NCBI GenBank assembly: GCA_030141605.1
Contig: JAQGDQ010002438.1
Span: 1-37,094, forward strand
DNA length: 37,094 bases
DNA from: Tubiluchus corallicola
Taxonomy: Eukaryota > Priapulida > Priapulimorpha > Priapulimorphida > Tubiluchidae
Direction: 5' to 3'
Shown here: positions 5,507-13,332 of the stretch, piece by piece
Numbering within the stretch: position 1 is the first letter of the stretch
Layout of the letters: the number at the start of each line of letters is the position of its first letter
Notes under the pieces: model-generated
What the model saw: the letters and a program-made list of their open reading frames with translations, nothing else
Told to the model about the DNA's origin: nothing
The model's database searches: none
Made by a program: the position numbers and the translations under genes

Positions 5507-7439
5507 AGACTGCGCAAAAATTTATGAAGAAATGCTGCAAGACGCCCACATTTCCTCGATACTCAACGGAATTGGCACAGATCTTTTTGGGGCGGAATGG
5601 AACGTTTTACCCTTTTCAGACAGCCCGCAGGACGCCCAGCTCGCTAACTTTGTTGAGACTATCCTTTTTGAAAATATCGAAATAAGGAAGTACGCGGAGG
5701 AGATTCTATCATATCTTGTTCACGGATTTTCGTACTTTGTAAAGGTGTGGAAAAACGCCGATGTACAGGGGTACGGCGTTAAAACTATCATCGATGATTT
5801 AAGCTTTAGGGAGCAAATAACGTTATCAGATTTTGACTTTTGCAAACAGACAGGCGATCTCGAGTCCGTCAAACAGACGGTAAATCATGAGACGGTTGAG
5901 ATTCCCGGCGATGTTTTATTGCAATTCTACCATAAGAAAAAGGGGCTTAACGGCGGCGAATCGCTCCTTTACTCCGCGATCAGACCATGGGAAAATAAGA
6001 AGCTTCTTGAATACGTGAAAGAGCAGGCAATAAGGCGTCAAGTCGGCACTAAAATAATCGCCTCCACTTCTGCTCAAGTTGGAACCGAAGAATATAGAGG
6101 CTACGAGAATGCCCTTGGCGAATTTTCGGACGGCGAGGCTAGTTACTTGCTTTACCAAGAAGGCTATTCGAATATTAACGCCTTGGAGTTTAATTACGAT
6201 CCTGAGCAGTACAACCGCATGTTGGCTTACGAAAACGAACAAATAAATACGGCTGCTATGGCGCTGTATTTGAACATTGGAAACGCCGAGTCCAGCGGAA
6301 ACCGGGCGCTTGGGGAAGTTTTTACGGACATGTATCTCCGCGTGGCGCAAGGATACGCTCGAAATATCGAAGATGTTATTTTGCGCGGGGTGATCAAGCC
6401 TATTGTAATCGCCAACTTTGGAGAGATGCCCGGCTACCCCGTTCTAAAAATCCAAAATATCGAAAGTACACGAGTTACTTACGCCGATCGCCTTAAATCT
6501 CTGGGCGATGCCGGGCTGCTCATCCCCGATAAACCCGTTCGGGAGATTATTCGGGAACGGGAGGAGCTACCGCCGGAGGAAGAATCGCAAATTCCCGATA
6601 GTCTGGATTTTGCGGCCGGGCAAACGGTTAGCGAATCAGGTCGGGCGGCGCGTAAGATTTTGGAGGACAACAAGGATTTGCTCACTGCCGAGGTCATCGA
6701 GTTTTTAACGGTAGCTGTGGATAACTCCGTGGATAAAATTATCGCCAATGTTAAGCGGTTGCCGGAAAATCAGGTATACAAGGCGATAGAGGATTCTGGG
6801 ATAAAAGGGAAGACGCGCCTGATAAAAATCATTCGCGATGGCTTATTAAGGACCGCCGTCGAGTCGGACGTTGAAGCGAGGAATGAAGTCGATGAACCTC
6901 TGACTTTCGCAGCGGGTGATGAGTTACAAGCCTCAATCAAGGCAAAAATTAACATGTTAGCCGAGACTATCGGCACTTCGATTATAGCAAAAAATAATGA
7001 GGTACTGGCGGCGTCCTTTATGGCCGCGACAACTTCCTCAACCGATAGTAAAGCAATTAATAACACTTTGACGGCAGCCGCTGATAAAGTCGTCGATGGG
7101 GCCCAAGTAAAAGTACAAGTGGGGAACGCGGTTGCGCGCGTCGCTTCGGCCGCCAGATCGGACGTTTTTTTCCGGCCGGAGGTATTAGACAAGTTGTACG
7201 CTTTTGTTTTTTACAACCCTGCGCCCGTATCGGCGATTTGCAAAGCGATGGTTGATACGGTGGTAGAGGCGTCCACAAGTAGCGCGCCGGATATTTACGC
7301 GACGCCTCTTCACCATAATTGTAAAAGCAGTTGGGTGCCTGTTAGGAAAAACGCTCCCAGAAAACCAAAAATCACAGGCTTGCCAACCATAAGCCAAGAG
7401 GCGCAAGGCAGCGCTACGTTAGGAGGAATACAGCAATGA
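5421..7439 (+). CDS. Portal protein (Mu gp29/DUF935-like) fused to a MuF-like C-terminus
   Basis: A 672-aa protein. Residues up to about 390 resemble the DUF935 (Mu gp29) portal: IYEEMLQDAHISSILNG near the N-terminus, a charged stem region, and SSGNRALGEVFTDMY in the wing. The C-terminal extension ends with a MuF/SPP1 gp7-like pattern: NPAPVSAICKAM near residue 600 and TPLHHNCKSSW near 635, like the Cys/His end of head-morphogenesis proteins. No separate MuF gene follows, so the two appear fused. The portal is the dodecameric DNA channel at the head vertex. There is no ATG before the conserved region; TTG 5421 is chosen because AAAGG (5407-5411) lies 9 nt upstream, and TTG 5412 is the alternative. 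Either start gives an unusually long overlap with terL. Confidence 0.85.
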   Translation: MIPEKYRRKSERLSRLGQVGEDRKSYDYEDCAKIYEEMLQDAHISSILNGIGTDLFGAEWNVLPFSDSPQDAQLANFVETILFENIEIRKYAEEILSYLVHGFSYFVKVWKNADVQGYGVKTIIDDLSFREQITLSDFDFCKQTGDLESVKQTVNHETVEIPGDVLLQFYHKKKGLNGGESLLYSAIRPWENKKLLEYVKEQAIRRQVGTKIIASTSAQVGTEEYRGYENALGEFSDGEASYLLYQEGYSNINALEFNYDPEQYNRMLAYENEQINTAAMALYLNIGNAESSGNRALGEVFTDMYLRVAQGYARNIEDVILRGVIKPIVIANFGEMPGYPVLKIQNIESTRVTYADRLKSLGDAGLLIPDKPVREIIREREELPPEEESQIPDSLDFAAGQTVSESGRAARKILEDNKDLLTAEVIEFLTVAVDNSVDKIIANVKRLPENQVYKAIEDSGIKGKTRLIKIIRDGLLRTAVESDVEARNEVDEPLTFAAGDELQASIKAKINMLAETIGTSIIAKNNEVLAASFMAATTSSTDSKAINNTLTAAADKVVDGAQVKVQVGNAVARVASAARSDVFFRPEVLDKLYAFVFYNPAPVSAICKAMVDTVVEASTSSAPDIYATPLHHNCKSSWVPVRKNAPRKPKITGLPTISQEAQGSATLGGIQQ

Positions 7440-8593
7440 TAGTTGAAATTGATAGAGATTTAACGGTAGTAAATTCGGAATTTTCGCCGGATGAGGCGTT
7501 GGAACGAGTTTACGCCTTTTTTGGTGTGGAGGACGGGCAGCTGCTCCCGGAAGAGCTTAAAAAGGCTTTTCTATATGTATCTGGGGAAGGTGAAAAGCTG
7601 GAAGATTATAGCTTTTTAGTGGCAGATGTTGAGGAAGGCGCGCTCGTTTATAATAGAAATGCGTTGGAAGATGCGCTCGCCGTTCTTGAATCCGGCGAAA
7701 CGGACATCCCGGAAGAAGACGCCGCCCGGCTTGTAGAAATTGTCAAAGGGGTTCTTTCCGAGGAATCAGGGGAGCAGGGGGACGAAGAGCAGGAGGAGGA
7801 ATTTTCGCAGGAGGACGATCAGAAATTTTACAGCTTTTCGGTCAAGCCGGCGGATAATTCTGAACATGAGATAGAAGGCTTGCTTATCCCTTTTAACGAA
7901 TCGGCTGTTGATAAGGGCGGCATAAAGCTCGATTCTGACAGCTTGGATTTTGAAGAGGATAAAGAGTATCTTGTCTACTACAACCACGATACCGATTCTC
8001 CCCCAGCCGGCCGGGCAAAAGTTTTCAAGAAGGAAGACGGCGTTTACTACAAAGGTGTCCTTACCGGCGAATCTAAATTCGTAAAAGATGAGGTGATCCC
8101 CGCGTACAAAAATCGATTGCTTTCACATGTATCCGCTGGCGTCTCGCCGACAAGTCCGGTAGTTGACGGCGTTCTCAAAAAAGGCGTGCTTCGAAATATC
8201 TCGTTGGCGCCGGAGCCCTCCTTCTCAAGTACTTCTCTGACGATAAAAAATCAGGAGCTTGCCGCCGAGCTGCAATTTTCACGGGATAAAATCAAAGAGC
8301 TTGAAAATAAGGAACGTACCGCCGCTCGAGATCTAAAAATTAAAGAACTCGTGGAGGCGAGCAAAATAACAGTCGCCTTGTCCGACCAGCTAAAAAAGTT
8401 AGATTTTTCGGCGTGCGATGAGCTGCTTAAATTTTATGAGAAGCAGGACCCCTTTACTTTTTCAGCTGGTGGAATTGGGGATCAAAAAGCCACGGTTGAT
8501 TTTGAACGGAGAGTTAGAAATATAGCCCATTGTTTGCAGCGTCCGGAAAAGGAAGCTCGAAAAATCGTAAAGGAAAGGAGTCATAAAAAATGA
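7436..8593 (+). CDS. Prohead protease fused to scaffold-like region
   Basis: A 385-aa capsid maturation protein. The central part (about residues 142-280) looks like the HK97/S78-type prohead protease: EGLLIPFNE, LVYYNHD with the candidate catalytic His (about 183), LSHVSAGVSP with the candidate Ser (about 226), and ISLAPEPSFSST closing the fold. After it comes a charged, coiled-coil-prone segment (ELAAELQFSRDKIKELENKE) that would act as internal scaffold. The N-terminal 140 residues are a separate, very acidic region (EEQEEEFSQEDDQ) not usual for the family. ATGA overlap with the portal stop and AGGAGG upstream give the start. It should cleave itself and capsid partners in the prohead. Confidence 0.8.
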   Translation: MIVEIDRDLTVVNSEFSPDEALERVYAFFGVEDGQLLPEELKKAFLYVSGEGEKLEDYSFLVADVEEGALVYNRNALEDALAVLESGETDIPEEDAARLVEIVKGVLSEESGEQGDEEQEEEFSQEDDQKFYSFSVKPADNSEHEIEGLLIPFNESAVDKGGIKLDSDSLDFEEDKEYLVYYNHDTDSPPAGRAKVFKKEDGVYYKGVLTGESKFVKDEVIPAYKNRLLSHVSAGVSPTSPVVDGVLKKGVLRNISLAPEPSFSSTSLTIKNQELAAELQFSRDKIKELENKERTAARDLKIKELVEASKITVALSDQLKKLDFSACDELLKFYEKQDPFTFSAGGIGDQKATVDFERRVRNIAHCLQRPEKEARKIVKERSHKK

Positions 8594-9033
8594 CTATTTA
8601 TTGCAATAAAACGCCTCATCGGATCGGGGGGCAAGTCCCACAGGCGATCGGGGCGGGCGTCAACGTCCAAGCGAATCGAATCTATCAAATTGATGCTACT
8701 GATCCAACAGGATTTTTAGTCGAGTACGCTGCCGGCGTAGATTTGCCGCTGGCCGGAATCGCTATGACGTCTTACGATAATACCGATGGCGGTGATGGTG
8801 CGGATGGCACGTTGATCGACATGCTCCACACAGAGGCAACTTGGCAAGTAGAATCCTTGGATGCCCAATTTACGGCGGCGTCAATCGGGCAAGAGGTTCA
8901 TTCTCTTGATGGCACACTTTATAATGTGTCGATTTCTGCCCCAACGATCGCCGGCCCAATCGGAAAAGTTATCCGTGTTATCAACAGCCAAAAAGCCGAA
9001 ATAGATATTACCGGCTATATGTACGTGATTTAA
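8590..9033 (+). CDS. Putative head decoration/stabilisation protein
   Basis: A 147-aa, beta-rich, Gly/Asp/Thr-rich protein between the protease-scaffold and the major capsid protein, the usual place of decoration proteins. The middle (DNTDGGDGADGTLID, then a beta-rich SIGQEVHSLDG) is compatible with a small beta-tulip or barrel fold. I do not see a definitive family signature, so the call rests on position, size and composition. The start overlaps the upstream stop as ATGA, with AAAGGAG 8 nt before it. Confidence 0.6.
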   Translation: MTIYCNKTPHRIGGQVPQAIGAGVNVQANRIYQIDATDPTGFLVEYAAGVDLPLAGIAMTSYDNTDGGDGADGTLIDMLHTEATWQVESLDAQFTAASIGQEVHSLDGTLYNVSISAPTIAGPIGKVIRVINSQKAEIDITGYMYVI

Positions 9034-9043
9034 GGGGGTTTAG

Positions 9044-9955
9044 ATGTCGACTATAAAATTTGATGCACAGCGGTTTTTGAGCAATGTACAAGAGCCTTTT
9101 GAAGTTTTGGCGGAGCAATTAACGCCGGCTTTAGGAAATAACTTAATAAAATTTATGCGAAGTGACCAAGAGGTCGAGCGGTACGCGGGGATCGGTAATC
9201 CCGGGCCACTTACGCGGGACGGCGCATCCTCCGCTTTAAGAACTTCGCCGGCAGAGTACGACCACACTATTTCGAATGATTTATTTTCAACAGCTTACCA
9301 AGTTAAGAAAATAAAGACGTTAACGGCGCCGGGAATACGGCTGCTACAACAAGAAGTACCGCAAAAATTAGCCATCCGAGCGGCGAACCATACAACGACT
9401 TTATTTATTAGCCTAATCAATCGTGGCGAGTTGGTGCCGTCTTTCACAACGGAACCGCTATTCTCGGAGAACCATGATATTTGCGGGAACATCCAAAGCA
9501 ATATTCATACGGGCACCGGATTTCTTGACGCACAAATTTCCCAAGATTTTGAGGACGCAACCACACGGTTAAACAGCTTTGTGGATGAGCACGGCGCGCC
9601 GCTATTTCAATCTGTTCCGGCGGGGACGGCGTATACGATTGTTCATGACATTTCCAAAACGTGGAAGTTCCGTAGAATTTTTGGTACGGAACTTTTGGAC
9701 AATTCGGACAATATTTTTAGAGGTGTGGCAAATTTGCAGCCGTTAAATATGGTTGCGTATGGCGGTTCGGCTGACGATTGGTATATTGTCATGAACACGG
9801 GAATGAACCAACCCGTTGTGATCCAGACTTTAGCGGACGTTTCTCTAACCACGTACGAAGATAACGACAATAAGCAGATCGTTTTTTACGCTGATTGGTT
9901 CGGCGGCGTGGGCGCGGGTGACCCTTTTGGAATCATTAAAGTCAAAAATTCGTAA
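9044..9955 (+). CDS. Major capsid protein (Mu gpT-like)
   Basis: A 303-aa protein in the major-capsid position. It resembles the Mu gpT major head subunit family (HK97 fold): a short N-arm, a central HTISNDLFSTAYQVKKIKTL segment, LRLLQQE-like helix (IRLLQQEVPQKLA), then DEHGAPLFQSVPAGTAYTIV and a C-terminal FYADWFGGVGAGDPFGIIKV. It forms the icosahedral shell. Length matches Mu gpT. The ATG has GGGGG 6 nt upstream. Confidence 0.75.
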   Translation: MSTIKFDAQRFLSNVQEPFEVLAEQLTPALGNNLIKFMRSDQEVERYAGIGNPGPLTRDGASSALRTSPAEYDHTISNDLFSTAYQVKKIKTLTAPGIRLLQQEVPQKLAIRAANHTTTLFISLINRGELVPSFTTEPLFSENHDICGNIQSNIHTGTGFLDAQISQDFEDATTRLNSFVDEHGAPLFQSVPAGTAYTIVHDISKTWKFRRIFGTELLDNSDNIFRGVANLQPLNMVAYGGSADDWYIVMNTGMNQPVVIQTLADVSLTTYEDNDNKQIVFYADWFGGVGAGDPFGIIKVKNS

Positions 9956-9967
9956 GGGGTGGGGGTT

Positions 9968-10180
9968 ATGGCAAAAATCACGGTAAGAAATAAAACGCTC
10001 AGATTCCGTAGGCTTCCAAACGGGACCCGAGTTGCGGCTCGAAAAACAGTCGATGTTAATTTAACGCCGGCAGAAAAACACAAGCTGCTCAGCTGGGATT
10101 TATATAAGGGGCAGTTTGAAGTCGTTAAGAAAAAAATGCCGGAGCCGGTTGAGGTGATTGAAAATGTACGGGAGTCTTGA
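9968..10180 (+). CDS. Small protein after capsid, FluMu_N-like
   Basis: A 70-aa basic protein: a short beta segment (AKITVRNKTLRFRRLPNG), a TPAEKHKLL helix and a final KGQFEVVKK strand. This order recalls the small N-terminal module of Mu-like prophage protease/connector proteins, but the match is weak. ATG 9968 is preferred over the earlier GTG 9959 because a GGGGTGGGGG ribosome site precedes it. The next gene starts inside its 3' end. It is probably a head-completion accessory protein; function unproven. Confidence 0.6.
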   Translation: MAKITVRNKTLRFRRLPNGTRVAARKTVDVNLTPAEKHKLLSWDLYKGQFEVVKKKMPEPVEVIENVRES

Positions 10181-10646
10181 CGGCGTAAAAAATTATCTGA
10201 TTGGCTTCGAAGAGACGCCCGGCGGGATCATCGATGCCGACATACTCGGCTATTTGGACGGCGCGAGCGCCTATCTCGATAGTCGTTTTTATCATCTTTA
10301 CGAAGTTCCGATAACCGGCGCGGCGAGTTTGCGGATAATGGATTCGTTCGCGAATAAGCTTGCCGCGCACCAAGTCCGGCAGGCGCTATACGTGCCTGAT
10401 TCGAGCGATTTTTTCCAAGGTGGGCAGCAACTAGCTTCTTTGCGTGATGAAGTTTTAGCGGATATTTTGCTGTATATCCCAGAGGACAAGCAAGTTTTGA
10501 CCAGTCATGCGAGGTTGCCGGACGCCACCTTGAAAAAACGGGCGAATGAAACGGCGGCTATTTCTAAAGCCGGCGGCAAGGGCGCCTTGGCGAAAGGTTA
10601 TGAATCAGGGGGACGCCGTTATGGTTGTAAATGCCGTCGAATTTGA
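10164..10646 (+). CDS. Head-tail connector, DUF1320-like (gp36 type)
   Basis: A 160-aa protein with the DUF1320 plan: an N-terminal MYGSLDGVKNYL helix, IIDADILGYLDGASAYLDSRFYHLYEVP with the Asp-rich helix and YxLP-like turn, then a helical LRIMDSFANKLAAHQVRQALY. The family supplies adaptor subunits under the portal in Mu-like and other phages. ATG 10164 follows GAGGTG by 7 nt; TTG 10158 is a less likely start. The C-terminal tail is Lys/Gly-rich (KAGGKGALAKGYESGG). It overlaps both neighbouring genes. Confidence 0.7.
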   Translation: MYGSLDGVKNYLIGFEETPGGIIDADILGYLDGASAYLDSRFYHLYEVPITGAASLRIMDSFANKLAAHQVRQALYVPDSSDFFQGGQQLASLRDEVLADILLYIPEDKQVLTSHARLPDATLKKRANETAAISKAGGKGALAKGYESGGRRYGCKCRRI

Positions 10647-11085
10647 TACAGAAGAAATTGACAAGCTGATAAAAAATGCATTTCAGCAACTCGGCGATTT
10701 GTCGGATTTATGGGGCTCGGTGGGGAAGAGCATGTTCCAAAGTTTTAAAATTGGCTTTAAAAAATCGCCCGGGGCATTCGAGGACCTAGCCCCCTCAACG
10801 AAAAAATCCAAGGCGGCGAAAAATGACGGGCGAATTTACCCGGTGCTTGTGGATTCGGGGGACATGGAAAAATCGATGCTTAACCCAAGAGATCGCCATA
10901 CCATTGTGCGGATAAAAGCGGACAGTTTTACAGTTGGCACAAAGTTTCCCTACTACAAATATCATCACCACGGCACTAAAAAAATGCCGATGCGGCGAGT
11001 TGTAAAAATTTACCCGGAAGTCGAGGAGACTCTTCCGATGCTCGTTGAACAGTACCTTATAAATAATGTGGTGGGTGGGAAGTAA
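10621..11085 (+). CDS. Tail completion / virion morphogenesis protein (Mu gpG-like)
   Basis: A 154-aa member of the phage virion-morphogenesis group: LAPSTKKSKAAKNDGRIYPVL (trimmed: the W/L-x-P-L-S/T-x-x-T-K-x-x-K theme), then LVDSGDMEKSM, VGTKFPYYKYHHHGT and MPMRRVVKIYPE, the typical tG.L..S / YA..hq.G / mPaR signature. It acts at the neck, joining head and tail. ATG 10621 is preferred because AGGGGGA lies 9 nt upstream and it keeps overlap with the previous gene small (26 bp); earlier in-frame starts at 10546 and 10600 lack a good site. The HHHG run is slightly unusual. Confidence 0.75.
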   Translation: MVVNAVEFDTEEIDKLIKNAFQQLGDLSDLWGSVGKSMFQSFKIGFKKSPGAFEDLAPSTKKSKAAKNDGRIYPVLVDSGDMEKSMLNPRDRHTIVRIKADSFTVGTKFPYYKYHHHGTKKMPMRRVVKIYPEVEETLPMLVEQYLINNVVGGK

Positions 11086-11535
11086 ATGCTTGTAACAATT
11101 GACTTTTTTAACTATTGGTATGATCTGTACGTCGCTAATATTAACGACCAGATCGACTGCGTCGATTCGAGCTTGGAAAAAGTAAAAGACTTTTTCACAT
11201 ACCCTTTGAGCGGGAGAACGATCAACACTGACGTATTTTTTTCAGGGGGAATAGTTGGGCAAGATGTTGTTGATAATAGCGTAAACGGCAGAACGATAAT
11301 CGAAGCGACTTTTCAAGCGGTCATTTATGTTCGGAAATTGGGCGGCGAACCGGGGATTTTACGTGATATTTTTAAATATCAACAGGCACTTTTTAACGTT
11401 TCTTGTCTTGCACCGCCAACGCCGATAGTAAATATGACGGGCGGGCGGCGCATAAACGTGGTGCCCCCGATTCCAGACAGAGATAAAAGCGCGATAGCAA
11501 TTGCGCTACAAATAACGCAAACTTACGGAGTTTAA
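11086..11535 (+). CDS. Probable tail terminator / neck protein
   Basis: A 149-aa alpha/beta protein starting directly after the preceding stop. It sits where siphoviruses encode the tail terminator (gpU/gp37-like). The sequence has a central beta segment (RTIIEATFQAVIYVRKLGGE), a helix (LRDIFKYQQALF) and a terminal strand (SAIAIALQITQTYGV), which matches the expected order for that fold. No definite motif, so the assignment is by synteny. Confidence 0.55.
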   Translation: MLVTIDFFNYWYDLYVANINDQIDCVDSSLEKVKDFFTYPLSGRTINTDVFFSGGIVGQDVVDNSVNGRTIIEATFQAVIYVRKLGGEPGILRDIFKYQQALFNVSCLAPPTPIVNMTGGRRINVVPPIPDRDKSAIAIALQITQTYGV

Positions 11536-11537
11536 CG

Positions 11538-11732
11538 ATGAAGATAAGCACAGATGAAGATTGCACAATTGGGATTGGCGGCTGTAATTTGGTGTTCCGG
11601 ATCCGCGTAGCTACCGAAATCGGGCACCTTGAAAAGCCGCATAGAAACGCGGTTTTTAAGTATTTAGAAAATAAAGGAATTAATTTTGAAATTGTAGAAG
11701 AAGAAAAGGAGACCTTCGAGAATGGTGAATAA
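11538..11732 (+). CDS. Small hypothetical protein, 64 aa
   Basis: A short acidic protein (MKISTDEDCTIGIGG, C-terminal EIVEEEKETFENGE) between the tail terminator and the tail tube gene. Start ATG 11538 lies 2 nt after the previous stop; the next gene overlaps its 3' end by 11 bp, so it is part of the late operon. Function unknown. Confidence 0.6.
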   Translation: MKISTDEDCTIGIGGCNLVFRIRVATEIGHLEKPHRNAVFKYLENKGINFEIVEEEKETFENGE

Positions 11733-12639
11733 TATTTTAAATAGTCAATTCGGGGGCTTCAGCTCCGCTACGGTTGTCGATCGGCAAACCGGACAATTTC
11801 GCTATATTTATACGGTGGTTGGCTCGGCAGAGATGAACCTTGCCATTGAAAAAGAAGAAACATTAGCGGGGGAATACCGATTCCCCGTGGGCACTCTTTA
11901 CACGAAAGCCGAGTCCAGCTTGTCACTCACTTTGAAGCAAGTAAGCCCCTCATTTTTTGAAGATATAACCGGCGCGACGGTTGAGGAGTACGCCGCTTCC
12001 ACAGGAAATATTATACAACTTACGAACCATGCAGGCACTTCGGTGATTGACCCGCTTACCGGAATCACAGCTGTTAATATTGTCCTCGGGGAAGAGGCAA
12101 ATCTGAAAAGCGGAAATGTGACGCTTGTCGCTGATTCGGCAAATTCGGTAAATATTTACTATTCCGATAGCGCTGGCGGCGCGGATTTGATAAATACGGA
12201 AGGTAGGATAAATCAAGATCCTCTGGTTATTGCTGGCGGTACAGATAATGCGATTTTGGACAGGTACGGGAACGCAACTCTTGGCTTATCCCTTACCGGC
12301 GCCGTCTCTGTTGGATTCCAACCGGGCGACACGGCAACTTTTTCGGTGATCGCGAATCATTCCGGCGCCTATGTCGCTACAATTGAAGAGTCGATTTTAC
12401 CCGGCGAATTTGGGTTAATTTTACGTTCCGGCACGATGAGCGATGGATCTTATGCGGTTGTCGAACTTTATAGGGTATCCGGCGCCATGCCGGGGATCGC
12501 CATGGCGATGGATGAGCTTTCAGAATTTACTTTAGATATGTCGGTTTTGAGTGACGCGTGTCGCGGCGGGCAAATTGGAAATATCAGAATCGTTAACGGC
12601 GGCGCAAGCAGCTGCCCGGTTGGGTTGACGAGCCTATGA
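11722..12639 (+). CDS. Major tail (tube) protein
   Basis: A 305-aa protein immediately upstream of the G/GT chaperones and the tape measure, the fixed place for the tail tube subunit. The sequence is beta-rich and low in charge. A central insert (about residues 110-225, with TGITAVNIVLGEEANL, NSVNIYYSDSAGG and AVSVGFQPGDTATFSV) looks like a beta-sandwich decoration domain inserted in the tube fold, which resumes near YVATIEESILPGEFGLILR. GGAG lies about 8 nt before the ATG. It polymerises as rings around the tape measure. Confidence 0.7.
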   Translation: MVNNILNSQFGGFSSATVVDRQTGQFRYIYTVVGSAEMNLAIEKEETLAGEYRFPVGTLYTKAESSLSLTLKQVSPSFFEDITGATVEEYAASTGNIIQLTNHAGTSVIDPLTGITAVNIVLGEEANLKSGNVTLVADSANSVNIYYSDSAGGADLINTEGRINQDPLVIAGGTDNAILDRYGNATLGLSLTGAVSVGFQPGDTATFSVIANHSGAYVATIEESILPGEFGLILRSGTMSDGSYAVVELYRVSGAMPGIAMAMDELSEFTLDMSVLSDACRGGQIGNIRIVNGGASSCPVGLTSL

Positions 12640-13034
12640 AATTAGAATTTTTAAGCCCTTTCAAAACTTACTCGATTGAGATCGGCAAAAACAGATACGT
12701 TTTACGGCAGTGGGATTTTACAGCTCATTGTTGGGCGCTTGATAAGTTCGACCCCGAAAAACAGAAACAGCCAAACGATGTTCTTTCCGAGCTCATAGCG
12801 GGAATCGGGGAAGATAAAAAAGGGGAAAGCCTGCTTTTTTGCGTGGAGCAGCTTCTCCACGAAGGTGACTTTGACAGTTTTAAAAAAGACTTTTTTAAAA
12901 TCTCTCCCTTAGATACCCGAAAAATAATGGCTTTGATTTTCGAGATTATTCAGGATGGATACGTCAATCCCGACGAGGCGAATATGGGAAAGAAGGCGCC
13001 CCCGCTGGAGGAGGAGTCGATCAGTGGGGGCTAA
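12636..13034 (+). CDS. Tail assembly chaperone G-like protein
   Basis: A 132-aa protein in the gpG position, starting by ATGA overlap with the tail tube gene. The helical, acidic composition (WDFTAHCWALDKF, FKISPLDTRKIMALIFEIIQD) fits the chaperones that hold tape measure and tube subunits apart before assembly. Near its 3' end lies GGGAAAG (12986-12992) in the correct phase; a fraction of ribosomes should slip by -1 and continue into the T frame at 12992-13315. Confidence 0.8.
   Translation: MKLEFLSPFKTYSIEIGKNRYVLRQWDFTAHCWALDKFDPEKQKQPNDVLSELIAGIGEDKKGESLLFCVEQLLHEGDFDSFKKDFFKISPLDTRKIMALIFEIIQDGYVNPDEANMGKKAPPLEEESISGG
12986..12992 (+). promoter_or_regulatory. Programmed -1 ribosomal frameshift site GGGAAAG
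   Basis: The heptamer reads G-GGA-AAG in the zero frame, so it fits X-XXY-YYZ, and it is the same slippery heptamer known from lambda G/GT. The -1 frame is open from here through 13315, past the zero-frame stop at 13032-13034, and encodes a conserved-looking T domain. C- and G-rich sequence follows, which could form the stimulatory structure. Confidence 0.85.
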
Positions 13035-13315
13035 TCTATTCAGAACTTGTACTTTTTGGCGGTTTGACGGAAGAGGAATTTTACAAATCTACTTGTAAAC
13101 GATTGAATTATATATATTATTTATCTGTTGAAAAAAGACATACGGAGCAACTGGCCACTCTTTTATATGAGCGCGTGCCGCCAAAAAATAAGGATTTTCC
13201 AAAGGCGCCAAAAAACCCCTTTAATAAGGGGAGGAGTAAAGAAATGACGGAGGAAGAAGGGAAGCGCTTTATACAAGAAACTAAAGAGATGCTAGGCGTC
13301 CTGAATAAATTATAA
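12992..13315 (+). CDS. Tail chaperone T domain, made as a GT frameshift fusion
   Basis: This -1 frame continues gene G to give a GT product of about 226 aa (119 from G plus 107). It reads through QWGLIYSELVLFGGLTEEEF, the pattern typical of T domains, then a helical segment and a Lys/Glu-rich tail. There is no ribosome site before the TTG near 13064, so independent translation is unlikely. GT recruits the tape measure and tail tube during siphovirus tail assembly. Confidence 0.85.
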   Translation, partial: EGAPAGGGVDQWGLIYSELVLFGGLTEEEFYKSTCKRLNYIYYLSVEKRHTEQLATLLYERVPPKNKDFPKAPKNPFNKGRSKEMTEEEGKRFIQETKEMLGVLNKL

Positions 13316-13332
13316 AATAGTAGCGGTGAAAA

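Noticed and set aside
13064-13315. Independent 83-aa gene after tail chaperone G
   Set aside because: No ribosome site before TTG 13064; the frame is open back to the GGGAAAG slip site, so it is the T part of a GT fusion.
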